In this document: in pieces, positions 48,051 to 58,207 of the stretch | How positions within the stretch are numbered: position 1 is the stretch's first letter | Layout: each line of letters starts with the position of its first letter | Assembly: GCF_947502065.1 (NCBI RefSeq) | Contig: NZ_CANMYE010000001.1 | Location: 1,488,001-1,552,000, forward strand | Direction of reading: 5' to 3' | Source of the DNA: an uncultured Pseudoteredinibacter sp. | GTDB lineage: Bacteria > Pseudomonadota > Gammaproteobacteria > Pseudomonadales > Cellvibrionaceae | Length of the DNA: 64,000 nt | The notes under the pieces: generated by a model | The model's input: only the letters and a program-made list of their open reading frames with translations | The model's database searches: none | Told to the model about the DNA's origin: nothing | Program-made: the position numbers and the translations under genes

Positions 48051-49433
48051 ATGCTTTGCTTTGACCTACCCTACTTCACGGACAGCGCCGACCTTTTTCA
48101 GCGAATCGCAAAATTACCCGGTGCCATTTGGTTTGACAGCTGCGCGCACGGCCCTCGTAGTGGACGTTACGATATTATGTCCGCCCAACCTATCCGCACC
48201 ATAAGTGTAGAAGCAGGCAAATGCCTTATAGAGGAGAAAGGGCAGCAGCAAGAACATCACGGTGATTTTTTTGAGTTGCTTGAGAAGCAAATTGCCTCAC
48301 TGCCAAGCGAATGCTCTAACACCCATATTTTTTGTGGCGGATTATTGGGCTACATCTCTTATGATCTAGGCATGCAGCTGCCTTTCAATTGCGTAAAAAG
48401 GCCTAGCAATAAAAGCTATATCGCTGATGCCCATATGGGCTTGTATGGCTGGGCAATTGTGCAAGATCACCACAGCCAGCGAGCCTGGTGTCTAGGGCCA
48501 GACCTTGGGGTAGAGCAGCAACAGCAAATGACCAAAGTGGTAGAGGCCTGTCAGAGTAAGACCTGGCCAAAAGTCACCAAGAGCTACCAATGCAGTAACT
48601 TCGAAGCACAAATCAGTAAAACTCAATACCAAGCAAACATCAACAAGATTCAAGATTACATCCAAGCTGGCGATTGCTACCAAGTTAACTTTGCACAACA
48701 ATTTAGCGCTGATTTTTCGGGCGATTCCTTAAGCGCTTACTTAACACTAAGGCAGGCACTACCCTCACCCTTTAGTGGCTATTTGAAGTTAGAAAAAGGC
48801 AGCATATTAAGCCACTCACCAGAGCGCTTTATTCGCGTACAAGGTGAGCAGGTAGAGACCAAGCCAATCAAAGGAACCATCGCGCGCGGAGATAGCGCAG
48901 AACAAGACCTGGAACTAGCCCAAAAATTACAAAACAGCGAAAAAGATCGGGCCGAAAACTTGATGATTGTGGACTTGTTAAGAAACGATCTAAGTCGTAA
49001 TTGCAAGCTAGGCAGCGTTCGGGTTCCAGAGCTGTTTGCCTTAGAAAGCTACCCCAATGTACACCATCTAGTCAGCACGATAACCGGTACTCTAAAAGAA
49101 GACAGCAGCGCCATCGAACTGCTAAAGGACAGCTTTCCTGGCGGATCCATCACTGGCGCCCCGAAAAAGCGAGCTATGGAGATCATTGCCGAGCTCGAGC
49201 GGGAGCCGCGCTCTATTTATTGCGGCAGCATGGTATATATCAGTGCAAATGGAAATATGGACAGCTCAATTACTATTCGCACCTTATTGGATGATGGCGA
49301 AGGCCAAATTCACTGCTGGGGCGGCGGAGGCATCACCGCTGATTCCTCAAGCGAAGGTGAATACCAAGAAAGCCTCACCAAAGTCATGAAGCTAATGACC
49401 AGCCTGCAGAACCATTCAAAGGACAGCAAATAA
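48051..49433 (+). CDS. pabB: Aminodeoxychorismate synthase component I
   Basis: Converts chorismate and ammonia to 4-amino-4-deoxychorismate, a folate precursor, in the cytoplasm. The 460-residue chorismate-binding protein has the PIKGT motif with the PabB-diagnostic Lys (TrpE has PIAGT). It also has NLMIVDLLRNDLSRNC, HHLVSTITGTLK, PGGSITGAPKKRAMEII and GGGGITADSSSEGEYQESL. pabA (glutaminase) is not in the window. The ATG at 48051 gives a normal N-terminus, though no ribosome binding site is clear. Confidence 0.95.
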   Translation: MLCFDLPYFTDSADLFQRIAKLPGAIWFDSCAHGPRSGRYDIMSAQPIRTISVEAGKCLIEEKGQQQEHHGDFFELLEKQIASLPSECSNTHIFCGGLLGYISYDLGMQLPFNCVKRPSNKSYIADAHMGLYGWAIVQDHHSQRAWCLGPDLGVEQQQQMTKVVEACQSKTWPKVTKSYQCSNFEAQISKTQYQANINKIQDYIQAGDCYQVNFAQQFSADFSGDSLSAYLTLRQALPSPFSGYLKLEKGSILSHSPERFIRVQGEQVETKPIKGTIARGDSAEQDLELAQKLQNSEKDRAENLMIVDLLRNDLSRNCKLGSVRVPELFALESYPNVHHLVSTITGTLKEDSSAIELLKDSFPGGSITGAPKKRAMEIIAELEREPRSIYCGSMVYISANGNMDSSITIRTLLDDGEGQIHCWGGGGITADSSSEGEYQESLTKVMKLMTSLQNHSKDSK

Positions 49434-49621
49434 AGACACTCCTCCCACATAAGAGGGGTTCACACCGAATTAGCCGCTAACTTCTCGCCTAATAGCGTGC
49501 AACGAAATCAAAAGAAGAAAAGGAAAACCGAGCTTAGCTAAGGGCGCCTAAGCGCTCCTCGCAATGCAAGATCGCTTTAAGCAAGCAGTTTCACACAACT
49601 ACCCCACTCAAAGCGATCGAC

Positions 49622-49653
49622 GCTGCTATAAAAATAGGGATTTTTATAGCAGC
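49622..49653. terminator. Strong hairpin after TonB-dependent receptor gene
   Basis: GCTGCTATAAAAAT (49622-49635) and ATTTTTATAGCAGC (49640-49653) form a perfect 14-pair stem with an AGGG loop. It lies just past the receptor stop (49664). The U-run is inside the stem rather than after it, so it may act as terminator or 3' stabiliser. Confidence 0.6.
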
Positions 49654-49663
49654 AGCAGGCTGA

Positions 49664-52234
49664 TCAGAAACGATAACCTAGATCCACACCTACCATACGA
49701 GGTAAGCGACGAGCTACAGTATGAGAACCGACAGCACTACCAGGGCCAGTGTAATCCAACAGATCTTCTTCGTCGGTTAGATTATTTGCCCACAAAGCAA
49801 CACTCCAAGTGTCATCAGAGCTGATTAAAGTAGCACGAGCATTCACAGTGAAATAATCTTCAATTTCTTCACCGCGTAACTGACCGATACGATCATCAAC
49901 CCAGTTGTAGTCAGCGCGCAATACCAAATCACCTACATCAGTTACTGGGATGGTGTACTCACCCATGATGTAGAACTTGTGCTCAGGTGTGTTGGCCAAT
50001 GGCTCACCAGTCTGATCACGCTCACCAAAGATTACATCGTAACGAGTAATTTCAGTATCTAAGAAGCTGTAGTTAGCCGACAAGAAGAATGCATCAGTAA
50101 CAGACCAATACAACTCCATATCAACGCCCTTACCTTCAGCATCAGCTGTAGTAATGTTGTAGCTTGGAATCGCATTAGCAGGACCGATCAATTGCAGATC
50201 TTGCTTATTGTCATACTCATAAAAGTAAGCAGCAACGTTATAACGCAGTTCGCCTTCTAGGAAATCGCCCTTAAAGCCAATTTCATAGTTGGTCACTTCT
50301 TCCTGATCGAAAGTTGGCTCAATACCCGGACCAAAGCTTAAGCTGTTAAAACCACCGGACTTAAAGCCCGTTGCTACACTACCGTAAACCATCGCATTTT
50401 GACTGAAGAAATAATCAAGCACTAATCGGCCAGATAACGCATCCCAATCTTCATCGTATTGCTGTACGACATTGCCGCCATCAATACCTGAATTAAAGAA
50501 GAAAACACCTAGCGGTAATGGCTGACCAAGAATATTAGTTACTAAATTATTAGCAGGGTTATAACCTGTTTGAACCGTAAAGCTCTTCTCGTCATAGGTA
50601 TAACGCAAGCCTGCACTGAGGTTCATATCGTCATTAACGGCATAGGTGAAATCGGTATACAAAGCACTACTCTCGTAAGTACCAGTATTGCGCACAGATT
50701 CCTGCCAAGTTGGGTTATTGTTAATACGCGCTTGAATCTGTGGCAACATACAACCACCAATCGCGGCAAAGGCACCGGCAGAGGCTGCAACATCACCCGC
50801 ATTCGTTGGGCCACAGCTTACAATATGCAAAGCACCAAATGGGCTAGCTGGGTTAAATGGGTTTGGCGTAGCGGCATATGCAGAGAACAAGAAGCTTGAA
50901 AGCGCTAAGCCTTCTAAGCCAGCACCCGCCAAAGTACTACGAACGCCATTAACCACTTCAGCAACTTCTTGCTCGGTGGAATTAGCATCGATACCTAGTT
51001 GTGCACCAGTAATCTGCAAAGGAGTTCCAGCCAAGGCATTCGGATCGGCTAACAAGGCATTATAAATTGCGAAGTTTTCCAACATGCTGGTGGTAGCGGT
51101 TGCTTCAGTAATGTGATCGACATGCTCTTTACTGTAGGCCAAACCTACCGTCCACTTAAGATCGTTCCAATCACCGACTAGACGAAATTCTTGTGAAAAC
51201 TGATCTTGGTCATCAATGTTTTCAGAGGCAAAGTAATGGGAAGGATCAGAAGAACCATCTTCGTCATTGATGAAGTTTACATTCATTGAGCGAAAAGCCG
51301 TGATCGAAGTAAAAGTCGCGCTTTCGAACTCGTGATTAACTTCTAGTGAAGTACCAAATAGGTCACGCTCTTCCAGTGAAGTTTCATCTAGAGACACATC
51401 GCCGTAAAGGTCGTAAGCACCTTCTACATTACCCGCTGCATAAACGCTTTCGGTAGTGGTATAGACGGTACCAGAATTTTGCGAAAGCTCGCTGTACTCG
51501 CCACGCCAAATGACTTCAGTGTTATCACTAGCATCCCAACGAATAGCCGCACGTACAGACTGGCTGTCAACATCGTTTAAATCTGGGCCATTATTGTTGT
51601 TCAAATAGCCATTGCGGTTATTTACGGTACCACTAAGGCGTGCTGCTACCGTATCGCTAATAGGCTGATTTACGGAAAAACTAAATTTCTTTTTACCGTA
51701 GTTACCCAAACTTAGATTTACTGAACGCTCAGCCTCATCGCCTGGTTTTTTGGTAATGTAGTGAATCGCACCACCGGTGGCATTGCGGCCAAACAAGGTG
51801 CCCTGTGGGCCCTTCAAAATTTCGATGCGTTCAACATCTTCTAGTGGAATCTCTGCACCAGCACCACGAGCGGCGTAAACACCATCCACATAAAGCGCGA
51901 CAGCAGGATCAGAACCTACGGTGAAGTCATCAGTTTGAATACCACGCACATTATAATTTGGCTGCGTAACACTCTCATTGTTCATTTCAACACCAGCCGT
52001 GGCACGACCGATATCACTGATGCTTTCAGCACCCATCTCTTTTAGCGCATCACCGCTAAAAGCAGAAATAGAAATAGGTACATCTTGCAAATTTTGCTCA
52101 CGCTTCTGTGCAGTTACAACAACTTCTTCCAACAAAGAAGACGCTTGTACCCAAACAGGCGCAGCGGTTACGGCGCTAAAAGCAACCGCAACAGACAGAC
52201 TTTTTACGGGAAACGGAATTCGATTGTGTTTCAT
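49664..52234 (-). CDS. TonB-dependent outer membrane receptor
   Basis: An 856-residue receptor for active uptake across the outer membrane. The signal peptide ends about VWVQA-SS. The likely TonB box is LEEVVVTAQKREQ. The plug domain has DVPISISAF, RATAGVEMN, NYNVRGIQT, DPAVALYVDGVY, DVERIEILKGPQGTLFGRNATGGAIHYITKKP. The barrel ends in the aromatic YRF. GAGAAG precedes the ATG. The form is like receptors for iron complexes or large organic ligands in marine bacteria; the ligand is unknown. Confidence 0.95.
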   Translation of the reverse strand: MKHNRIPFPVKSLSVAVAFSAVTAAPVWVQASSLLEEVVVTAQKREQNLQDVPISISAFSGDALKEMGAESISDIGRATAGVEMNNESVTQPNYNVRGIQTDDFTVGSDPAVALYVDGVYAARGAGAEIPLEDVERIEILKGPQGTLFGRNATGGAIHYITKKPGDEAERSVNLSLGNYGKKKFSFSVNQPISDTVAARLSGTVNNRNGYLNNNNGPDLNDVDSQSVRAAIRWDASDNTEVIWRGEYSELSQNSGTVYTTTESVYAAGNVEGAYDLYGDVSLDETSLEERDLFGTSLEVNHEFESATFTSITAFRSMNVNFINDEDGSSDPSHYFASENIDDQDQFSQEFRLVGDWNDLKWTVGLAYSKEHVDHITEATATTSMLENFAIYNALLADPNALAGTPLQITGAQLGIDANSTEQEVAEVVNGVRSTLAGAGLEGLALSSFLFSAYAATPNPFNPASPFGALHIVSCGPTNAGDVAASAGAFAAIGGCMLPQIQARINNNPTWQESVRNTGTYESSALYTDFTYAVNDDMNLSAGLRYTYDEKSFTVQTGYNPANNLVTNILGQPLPLGVFFFNSGIDGGNVVQQYDEDWDALSGRLVLDYFFSQNAMVYGSVATGFKSGGFNSLSFGPGIEPTFDQEEVTNYEIGFKGDFLEGELRYNVAAYFYEYDNKQDLQLIGPANAIPSYNITTADAEGKGVDMELYWSVTDAFFLSANYSFLDTEITRYDVIFGERDQTGEPLANTPEHKFYIMGEYTIPVTDVGDLVLRADYNWVDDRIGQLRGEEIEDYFTVNARATLISSDDTWSVALWANNLTDEEDLLDYTGPGSAVGSHTVARRLPRMVGVDLGYRF

Positions 52235-52675
52235 ACTCTTCTCAAAAATATTTTGTTCTAAAAATAAGCAATCGCTAAAACAACAAAAAGCGCAGCATTA
52301 TAGAACAATAGAAATCGCAATCGCTTGCCGAGACGACCATATGAACTGTCATTTTTAACCAACTCTCTTTACACACAAAGCAAGTTGATCACTTGGTCGA
52401 CAACCAGTGCGTAATACGTACTATTTTAGGCACACACTGTTTCCCATTCGAAAAAAGTAAATGATATTTTTTGACGAAAATATGACATTAGAAGCCGGAG
52501 AAATACGAGCATATAGCTCATGGCGTATTCTTTAAACAAAAGGATTTGGGATGTTAATCTGCCCAGTCAGAAAAATTATTCTCATCTAAACTACAAATAA
52601 ACAATCAAAGGCATTTCAGCAAAACATAAAAAACCGGCACTAGGCCGGTTTTCCTGTTCGCTAATTTTCAGTTAA
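52235..52675. other. Intergenic region between two tandem receptor genes
   Basis: AT-rich and without genes. The terminator of the upstream receptor (52627-52652) lies at its right end, so the downstream receptor has its own promoter in the remaining 390 bases. I see no convincing -10/-35 pair or Fur box. Confidence 0.5.
52627..52652 (-). terminator. Intrinsic terminator after second TonB-dependent receptor
   Basis: On the minus strand, AACCGGC-CTAGT-GCCGGTT is followed by a T-run (TTTTTTATG). It lies 24 bases beyond the receptor stop codon at 52676, as expected for its transcript end. Confidence 0.88.
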
Positions 52676-55264
52676 TTAAAAATCAGCACTTACACGCATG
52701 TACCAAAAGGCGCCGTTAAAGCCAAATGGAGAAGTTACTGCATATTGCTGGCCCAAGAAGCCCAATACGCCATTACCTTCTCTGTCTGGATATTCATCAA
52801 AGATGTTTTCACCACCGATGGCAACGGTGTATTTATCATCAAAGACAACACGTGCTTCCAAGTCTACCAATACTGCACTGCCATAATCGAAGACATCGCT
52901 ACCATCACCTGGGCCAAATAAGCCACCGGTAGATTTCCAATCGCCGTAGCGATTTACGCGTAGTAGGCCTTCAAAGATGTCCTGGCTGTAGTTGAAGCTA
53001 AGAACAGAGTTGTGCTCTGGTACTTGATTCTCCAAATCGAAAACTCGACCTTGGTTTATCGTACCTGACTTAACATCGGATACTTCCTGCTGGTTGTAGT
53101 TGTGGCGGAAATCCACATCTAACATACCCTGGCCCACTTCAAATGAAGAGTGGATGTTTAAGTCAATACCAGAAACATTAGACTCAAAGCCATTCACGAA
53201 GAAGTTACCATTACTGCCCAACAACAAATCAGCATTAGGAATATTGGCCGCTTTTAGCTTCGCTAGCTCGTCATCACCAATGGTGAAGTTTTGCAGAGCG
53301 ATACGATCTTCGATAGTAATATCGTAGAAGTCCATGGTAATGGTTGTGTTATCACCTGGGGTGTAAACAAAACCAATGGTGAAGCTGGTGGATTCTTCTG
53401 GATCAAGATCCTGCGCGCCCAGTGCAACCGCGATTGGATGATTTACCGGATAAGTACCACTTGGAATCAAGTTACCGCTTGAATCAGAAGTTGTGGTTAC
53501 GTTCAGAGTGTTAACCTGGCCAGGCGTTGGAGCGCGGAAACCAGTGTTAGCGGTAGCACGCACAGCAAACTGCTCGGTGAATTCGTAACGACCAGAAATC
53601 TTCCAATCTAGCGTCGAGCCAAACTCTTCGAAGTCCTCATAGCGTAGCGCTACCGCTGCAGAAAGCTGCTCAGTAATATCAGTTTCAGCATCTACATAGA
53701 AGGCATAACTTTCACTGTCGAAAGTACCTGCAGACTCAACAGGGAATCCTTGGAAACCATCTGAACCTAAGCCAAAGATTGTGGTAGTTGGACCAGCCTG
53801 AATAGAAGCCGCGTCACCCGCACCAATGGTGTAAGACTCTTCACGCCACTCAAAACCAAAACCTAAGTTAAGCGGTGAATCATCCCAAGTTTTAACAAAA
53901 TCAGCATTCAAGCTAGATTCTTCTTGGGTCAGAGTACCTGGCTTAAAGCTGGTTGGTGACAGACGACCTAAGCTTGGGTTAATACTTTGCTGAAGTACGT
54001 ATTCAACTTCATTTTCAGCAGAACGAACACGAACATCCCAGCTCAAGTTTGGATTGAACTCGCCCTTAGCACCCAACACTACGCTGTAATCGCTAATGTT
54101 TGCACCAAACAATGGACTATAACCACCGGGGAATAACTCGTGAATCGGGTTACGCAATACATAACCGCTTGGGCTATTGCTGTCAGCTGTTAGGTAATCT
54201 GCTGGATTCAAACCTTGGTTAACAATGCTATTTACAATATCGGCAGAAGCGTTATCCGGCAAACCGTCGCCATCGGCATCAATCTGCAAGGTAGTACGAG
54301 CACCGATATTCTGCTGATCAGCGGCGTTTGGCAGTACTGGAGTACGGTAGAAGAAACCCGATAAGGTCTCATTGTCTAGGTAAGAAACGTTACCGTAAAC
54401 TTCTGTGGTTTCATTCAACTCGATACCGGCGTTTACAAAGAACTTCAACGCTTCGATATCTGGATCACCCCAACGTTGACCAAAGCCGTTATAAGGCACT
54501 AGGTTATCACCAACAATATCGCCAACTGAGGCGGCATCAGGACGCGGAGTACCACGACTGGTGATATCAGAAGCGCTGTACTCGACAGTGGTATTAATGA
54601 AACCGTTTTCAGTTAATGGCAAACCAAAGTTTGCACTAACCATTGAGCGCTCGCCATCGCCTTCACTGTACTCACCGTACTGTGCAGCTAAGCTAAAGCC
54701 TTCGTCAGAGTCATTTAAAACAAGGTTTACAACACCCGCAATCGCATCGGATCCATACTGGGCTGATGCACCATCACGAAGTACTTCTACGCGCTTAATT
54801 GCAGCAGATGGAAAAGCCGAGAAATCAACACCTTGTGAACCTTGGTTAGTGGTCCCAAGAGGAGCCAACTGCAAGTTCACCAAAGCTGAGCGATGACGAC
54901 GGGTACCATTTACGGTTACTAAAGTGTGGTCTGGGGATAAATTACGCAAAGTCACCGGGCGAACAAATGCGGTACCGTCCGCAATTGGGAAGCGCTGAGT
55001 ATTCAGCGAAGGAGCGACCTTGGTTAATGAATCGGTTAAGTTAAAAGAAGCTTGTTGGCCTAGCTCACTACCACCCATAACATCAATTGGCGATAACGTT
55101 TCTTCTGGGGACAAACCTTCTTTACGAGTACCAATGGTAACAACTTCTTCAATTAGCTGATCATCACCGTTGGTTTGCGCTACCGTGGTATTTGCACTGG
55201 CAGCGATGGCAATCGCTAGAGCCGATTTTAAAAACAGGCGCTGCGAACTGTCGCGGTTGAACAT
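52676..55264 (-). CDS. TonB-dependent outer membrane receptor
   Basis: 862 residues from the ATG at 55264, chosen because AGGAGAG lies eight bases upstream; a frame open to 55291 lacks this. The signal peptide ends about TTVAQ-TN. The TonB-box-like EEVVTIGTR is followed by the plug domain (PIDVMGGSELGQQASFNLTDSLTKVAP, TLRNLSPDHTLVTVNGTRRHRSAL, IKRVEVLRDGASAQYGSDAIAGVVNLV). A barrel ends in VSADF. It has the form of receptors with a Q-Y-G-S-D-A-I-A-G-V-V-N plug motif. The ligand is unknown. It lies upstream of the other receptor but is separated by a terminator. Confidence 0.95.
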   Translation of the reverse strand: MFNRDSSQRLFLKSALAIAIAASANTTVAQTNGDDQLIEEVVTIGTRKEGLSPEETLSPIDVMGGSELGQQASFNLTDSLTKVAPSLNTQRFPIADGTAFVRPVTLRNLSPDHTLVTVNGTRRHRSALVNLQLAPLGTTNQGSQGVDFSAFPSAAIKRVEVLRDGASAQYGSDAIAGVVNLVLNDSDEGFSLAAQYGEYSEGDGERSMVSANFGLPLTENGFINTTVEYSASDITSRGTPRPDAASVGDIVGDNLVPYNGFGQRWGDPDIEALKFFVNAGIELNETTEVYGNVSYLDNETLSGFFYRTPVLPNAADQQNIGARTTLQIDADGDGLPDNASADIVNSIVNQGLNPADYLTADSNSPSGYVLRNPIHELFPGGYSPLFGANISDYSVVLGAKGEFNPNLSWDVRVRSAENEVEYVLQQSINPSLGRLSPTSFKPGTLTQEESSLNADFVKTWDDSPLNLGFGFEWREESYTIGAGDAASIQAGPTTTIFGLGSDGFQGFPVESAGTFDSESYAFYVDAETDITEQLSAAVALRYEDFEEFGSTLDWKISGRYEFTEQFAVRATANTGFRAPTPGQVNTLNVTTTSDSSGNLIPSGTYPVNHPIAVALGAQDLDPEESTSFTIGFVYTPGDNTTITMDFYDITIEDRIALQNFTIGDDELAKLKAANIPNADLLLGSNGNFFVNGFESNVSGIDLNIHSSFEVGQGMLDVDFRHNYNQQEVSDVKSGTINQGRVFDLENQVPEHNSVLSFNYSQDIFEGLLRVNRYGDWKSTGGLFGPGDGSDVFDYGSAVLVDLEARVVFDDKYTVAIGGENIFDEYPDREGNGVLGFLGQQYAVTSPFGFNGAFWYMRVSADF

Positions 55265-55661
55265 GGATGCTCTCCTATCACATTGACCCAATCGGGCCGA
55301 TTATTATTCTTAGAGAGGCGCGGCAGAAGGTTTAAAACCATTATTATCACTACCGGCCCGCTATGGTGCCGCGCTGATTCTTTATATTGCGCTTCTGCTT
55401 AGACGGCAGAAACACAGGAAATGATTAAGTCTTATTGCTCAATCACCGACCAGCGCTGACATTGCAGCAATTATTACAGTTTTAAATTGAAATATATATC
55501 TAAAATATTGCACAAAAGTGCTCATTTATTTCGATAAAAACATTAGAAAAGCCTAATCTTATTCGATTTAGCTATTTTTGCAGCACTTTGTAAAAAAAAT
55601 CCCGCTAAAGGTAGCGGGATTTTTTGCGGGTAAAGCCACTCTTGCAAGCAGGTTTTGTGGA
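55265..55661. other. Intergenic region between TonB receptor and ccm operon end
   Basis: No gene is visible. It holds the receptor promoter region on the left and a strong terminator for the ccm operon (55594-55625) on the right. I see no obvious operator. Confidence 0.5.
55594..55625. terminator. Strong intrinsic terminator after ccmG
   Basis: AAAAAATCCCGCTA-AAGG-TAGCGGGATTTTTT: a 13- to 14-pair stem with A/T runs on both sides, 37 bases beyond the ccmG stop on the minus strand. It ends the ccm operon before any ccmH. Confidence 0.9.
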
Positions 55662-56192
55662 TTATTTTGTATTTAACTGCTCAATAATCGGTAAGAAATC
55701 ACGCGCCCAGACTTTATCGTCCACCACTCCGACATGTTTATGGCGGATAAATCCTTGTTGATCTACCAAATAAGATTCAGGGGCCCCAAATACACCAAGA
55801 TCCAAACCTAAACGGCCGTCACGATCCATCACGCTAAACGCATAAGGGTCTTTTAGATCTTTTAGCCACTGACGTGCCGCATCGGGTTGATCTTTATAAT
55901 TAACACCAACAATACGTACGCCCTGCTCGGCTAACTCTAACAAATACGGATGTTCAACTCGGCAGACAACACACCAAGTCGCCCATACATTAACCAAGGT
56001 TACCTGCCCTTTTAGATCATTTTGATTTTTCAGCTGCTGCTCATCTTTCAGTATCGGCAAACTAAATTGCGGGAAAGCTTTGTCTTTGAGGGCCGAAGGC
56101 ATCGCCGTCGGATCAAGTGAAAGGCCTTTCCACAATAATGCCGCCAGGGCGACAAATATGGCTAATGGAACAAAAAGCTTTAATCGAGCCAT
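55662..56192 (-). CDS. ccmG: CcmG/DsbE, cytochrome c biogenesis thioredoxin
   Basis: Membrane-tethered periplasmic thioredoxin that reduces apocytochrome c (through CcmH) before haem attachment. The 176-residue protein has one N-terminal helix (about 5-22) and a redox pair Cys74/Cys77 in ATWCVVCRVEHP, with VVC unlike the usual PxC spacing. VFGAPESYLVDQQGFIRHKHVGVV is the family C-terminal part. GGAGATTTC precedes the ATG. It is the last gene of the operon. Confidence 0.93.
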   Translation of the reverse strand: MARLKLFVPLAIFVALAALLWKGLSLDPTAMPSALKDKAFPQFSLPILKDEQQLKNQNDLKGQVTLVNVWATWCVVCRVEHPYLLELAEQGVRIVGVNYKDQPDAARQWLKDLKDPYAFSVMDRDGRLGLDLGVFGAPESYLVDQQGFIRHKHVGVVDDKVWARDFLPIIEQLNTK

Positions 56193-56216
56193 GAAATCTC
56201 CGTGTATTACAAGCTG

Positions 56217-58193
56217 TTATGCCGCTGAGGTTGTAGCGGTATATTCCGGGTGTACCGCATTTAAACGGCGGTAGCGTTTATCAGCTACGGCAACAAAGCC
56301 ACCCAAGCCCATCAATAAACAACCAATCCAGATCCACATAATAAAAGGCTTAACATAAACCCTGACAGCCCAAGCACCCTCACCCAAGTGCTCGCCCATA
56401 GCCATATACAAATCACGACCAAAGGAAGAATCCACTGCGGCTTCTGTCATCATATTCCCACCGGAAAAATAACGGCGTTTTTCCGGACCCAACACAGCGA
56501 CTTGCTCACCATTTTTTGAAACCGTGACGTTAGCTCTATCGGCAATATAATTAGGGCCTCGGATACCTTCTGTGCCAGAGAAATTAAACTCATAAGCGCC
56601 AACAAGAACCTTATCACCAGGTACTAAACGCACATCCGATTGCACGCTGTAAATTGAACTCAAACCGCCGCCAACAACTGTCATGCCCAAACCAACATGT
56701 GCTAGCATCATCGCGTAAAAACTTGCGTTCATATTTAATAACTGGCCAAAAGTAGAGCCACGCTTCTTGCTCGCCTTGTTCCACCAGTCTCTTAAACTTA
56801 CAGCAATTACCCAAAAGCCGATTGCTGCACAAAGCCAGCCTTTCCAGTGAAACTCATCGCCGTACATTAGCGCCACGGCAAGCCCAATCAAAACGGCCGC
56901 AGTGGCAGGAACCCAAAGAAAACTCGCCAGCTTTTGCCCTTTAGTTCTTTTCCACTGTGATATTGAACCGATACCAAGCAACACACTGAGAACTAATACC
57001 AGCGGAACAAAAAAGGCATTAAAGAACGGCGGCCCCACTGAAATACGACCTAAGCCCATCGCATCAGCGATTAAAGGATATAAGGTGCCCAGCAATACCG
57101 TTAGCATGATCACAATCAACAACACATTGTTAAGGAGCAAAAACATTTCCCGCGACATCCAACCGAATGTTGCCACAGCTCTCATGGTTGGCGCTTTCAA
57201 CGCGTATATAGCTAAGGAACCGCCAACCACTATGGCGAGAAAACCCAAAATGAACACGCCCCGCTCTGGGTCGGTCGCGAAAGCATGCACCGAAGTGATA
57301 ACACCAGAGCGAACCAGAAAAGTACCCAACAAACTTAAAGAAAATGCAAAGATAGCCAGTAAGATCGTCCAGCTTTTAAATACGCCGCGTTTTTCAGTAA
57401 CCGCAAGCGAATGCACGAGCGCAGTAGAAACTAACCAAGGCATAAACGAGGCGTTTTCTACTGGGTCCCAAAACCACCAGCCACCCCAACCTAATTCGTA
57501 ATATGCCCACCAACTTCCTAAAGCAATCCCCAGTGTCAGAAATGCCCATGCCGCAGTAGCCCAGGGCCTAGACCAGCGTGCCCAAGCACTATCCAAACGC
57601 CCTGATAGAAGAGCCGCAATAGCGAAGGCAAAATTCACACTTAAACCAACATAGCCCATATAAAGGATGGGCGGATGGAATACAAAAGCCGGATCTTGTA
57701 GCAAGGGGTTTAAATCGCGTCCTTCGCTTGGAGTATCTGGTAGCAGGCGATCAAAAGGATTGGAGGTGAGCAGCATAAACAGCAAAAAGCCGATGGTTAA
57801 GAAGCCCAGTACCGACAGTACTCTGGCAACCATTGCCATTGGCAAAGAGCGACTCAAGCAAGCTACCGTAAAGGTCCAACCGGTAAGCATCAAGACCCAC
57901 AACAAAAAAGAACCTTCGTGACCACCCCAGACCGCTGAAGCCTTGTAGTACCAAGGCAGCATAGAGTTTGATGTTGCTGCGACATAAGCAACGGAGAAAT
58001 CACTCTCCATAAAGGATATTGTTAAGCAGGCATAAGCCAAAGCAATAAATACAAACACCCCTGTTGCTAAGCTGCGAGAGCTGCGCATCCACAAAAGGTT
58101 ATTGCTGTAGCTACCAACCATTGGAATGGCGGCCAGCAAAAATGAAAGTCCCAAGGCTACAATGAGCGCAATATGTCCAAGTTCGGCTATCAT
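56217..58193 (-). CDS. ccmF: CcmF, haem lyase subunit
   Basis: A 658-residue inner-membrane protein that receives haem from holo-CcmE and attaches it to apocytochrome c with CcmH. About 14 or 15 helices are visible. The haem-handling WWD motif is in GWGGWWFWDPVENASFMPWL. Other family parts are SAVWGGHEGSFLLWVL and a periplasmic FNFSGTEGIRGPNYIADRANV region near the C-terminus. Length is typical. It lies 14 bases after ccmE. Confidence 0.96.
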   Translation of the reverse strand: MIAELGHIALIVALGLSFLLAAIPMVGSYSNNLLWMRSSRSLATGVFVFIALAYACLTISFMESDFSVAYVAATSNSMLPWYYKASAVWGGHEGSFLLWVLMLTGWTFTVACLSRSLPMAMVARVLSVLGFLTIGFLLFMLLTSNPFDRLLPDTPSEGRDLNPLLQDPAFVFHPPILYMGYVGLSVNFAFAIAALLSGRLDSAWARWSRPWATAAWAFLTLGIALGSWWAYYELGWGGWWFWDPVENASFMPWLVSTALVHSLAVTEKRGVFKSWTILLAIFAFSLSLLGTFLVRSGVITSVHAFATDPERGVFILGFLAIVVGGSLAIYALKAPTMRAVATFGWMSREMFLLLNNVLLIVIMLTVLLGTLYPLIADAMGLGRISVGPPFFNAFFVPLVLVLSVLLGIGSISQWKRTKGQKLASFLWVPATAAVLIGLAVALMYGDEFHWKGWLCAAIGFWVIAVSLRDWWNKASKKRGSTFGQLLNMNASFYAMMLAHVGLGMTVVGGGLSSIYSVQSDVRLVPGDKVLVGAYEFNFSGTEGIRGPNYIADRANVTVSKNGEQVAVLGPEKRRYFSGGNMMTEAAVDSSFGRDLYMAMGEHLGEGAWAVRVYVKPFIMWIWIGCLLMGLGGFVAVADKRYRRLNAVHPEYTATTSAA

Positions 58194-58207
58194 CAGAAAT
58201 CCAATTA

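Noticed and set aside
49564..49824. 86-codon frame across the receptor 3' end
   Set aside because: It overlaps the terminator hairpin and the TonB receptor on the other strand, and has random composition.
56902..57501. 199-codon plus-strand frame
   Set aside because: Antisense to ccmF, which has full family motifs.
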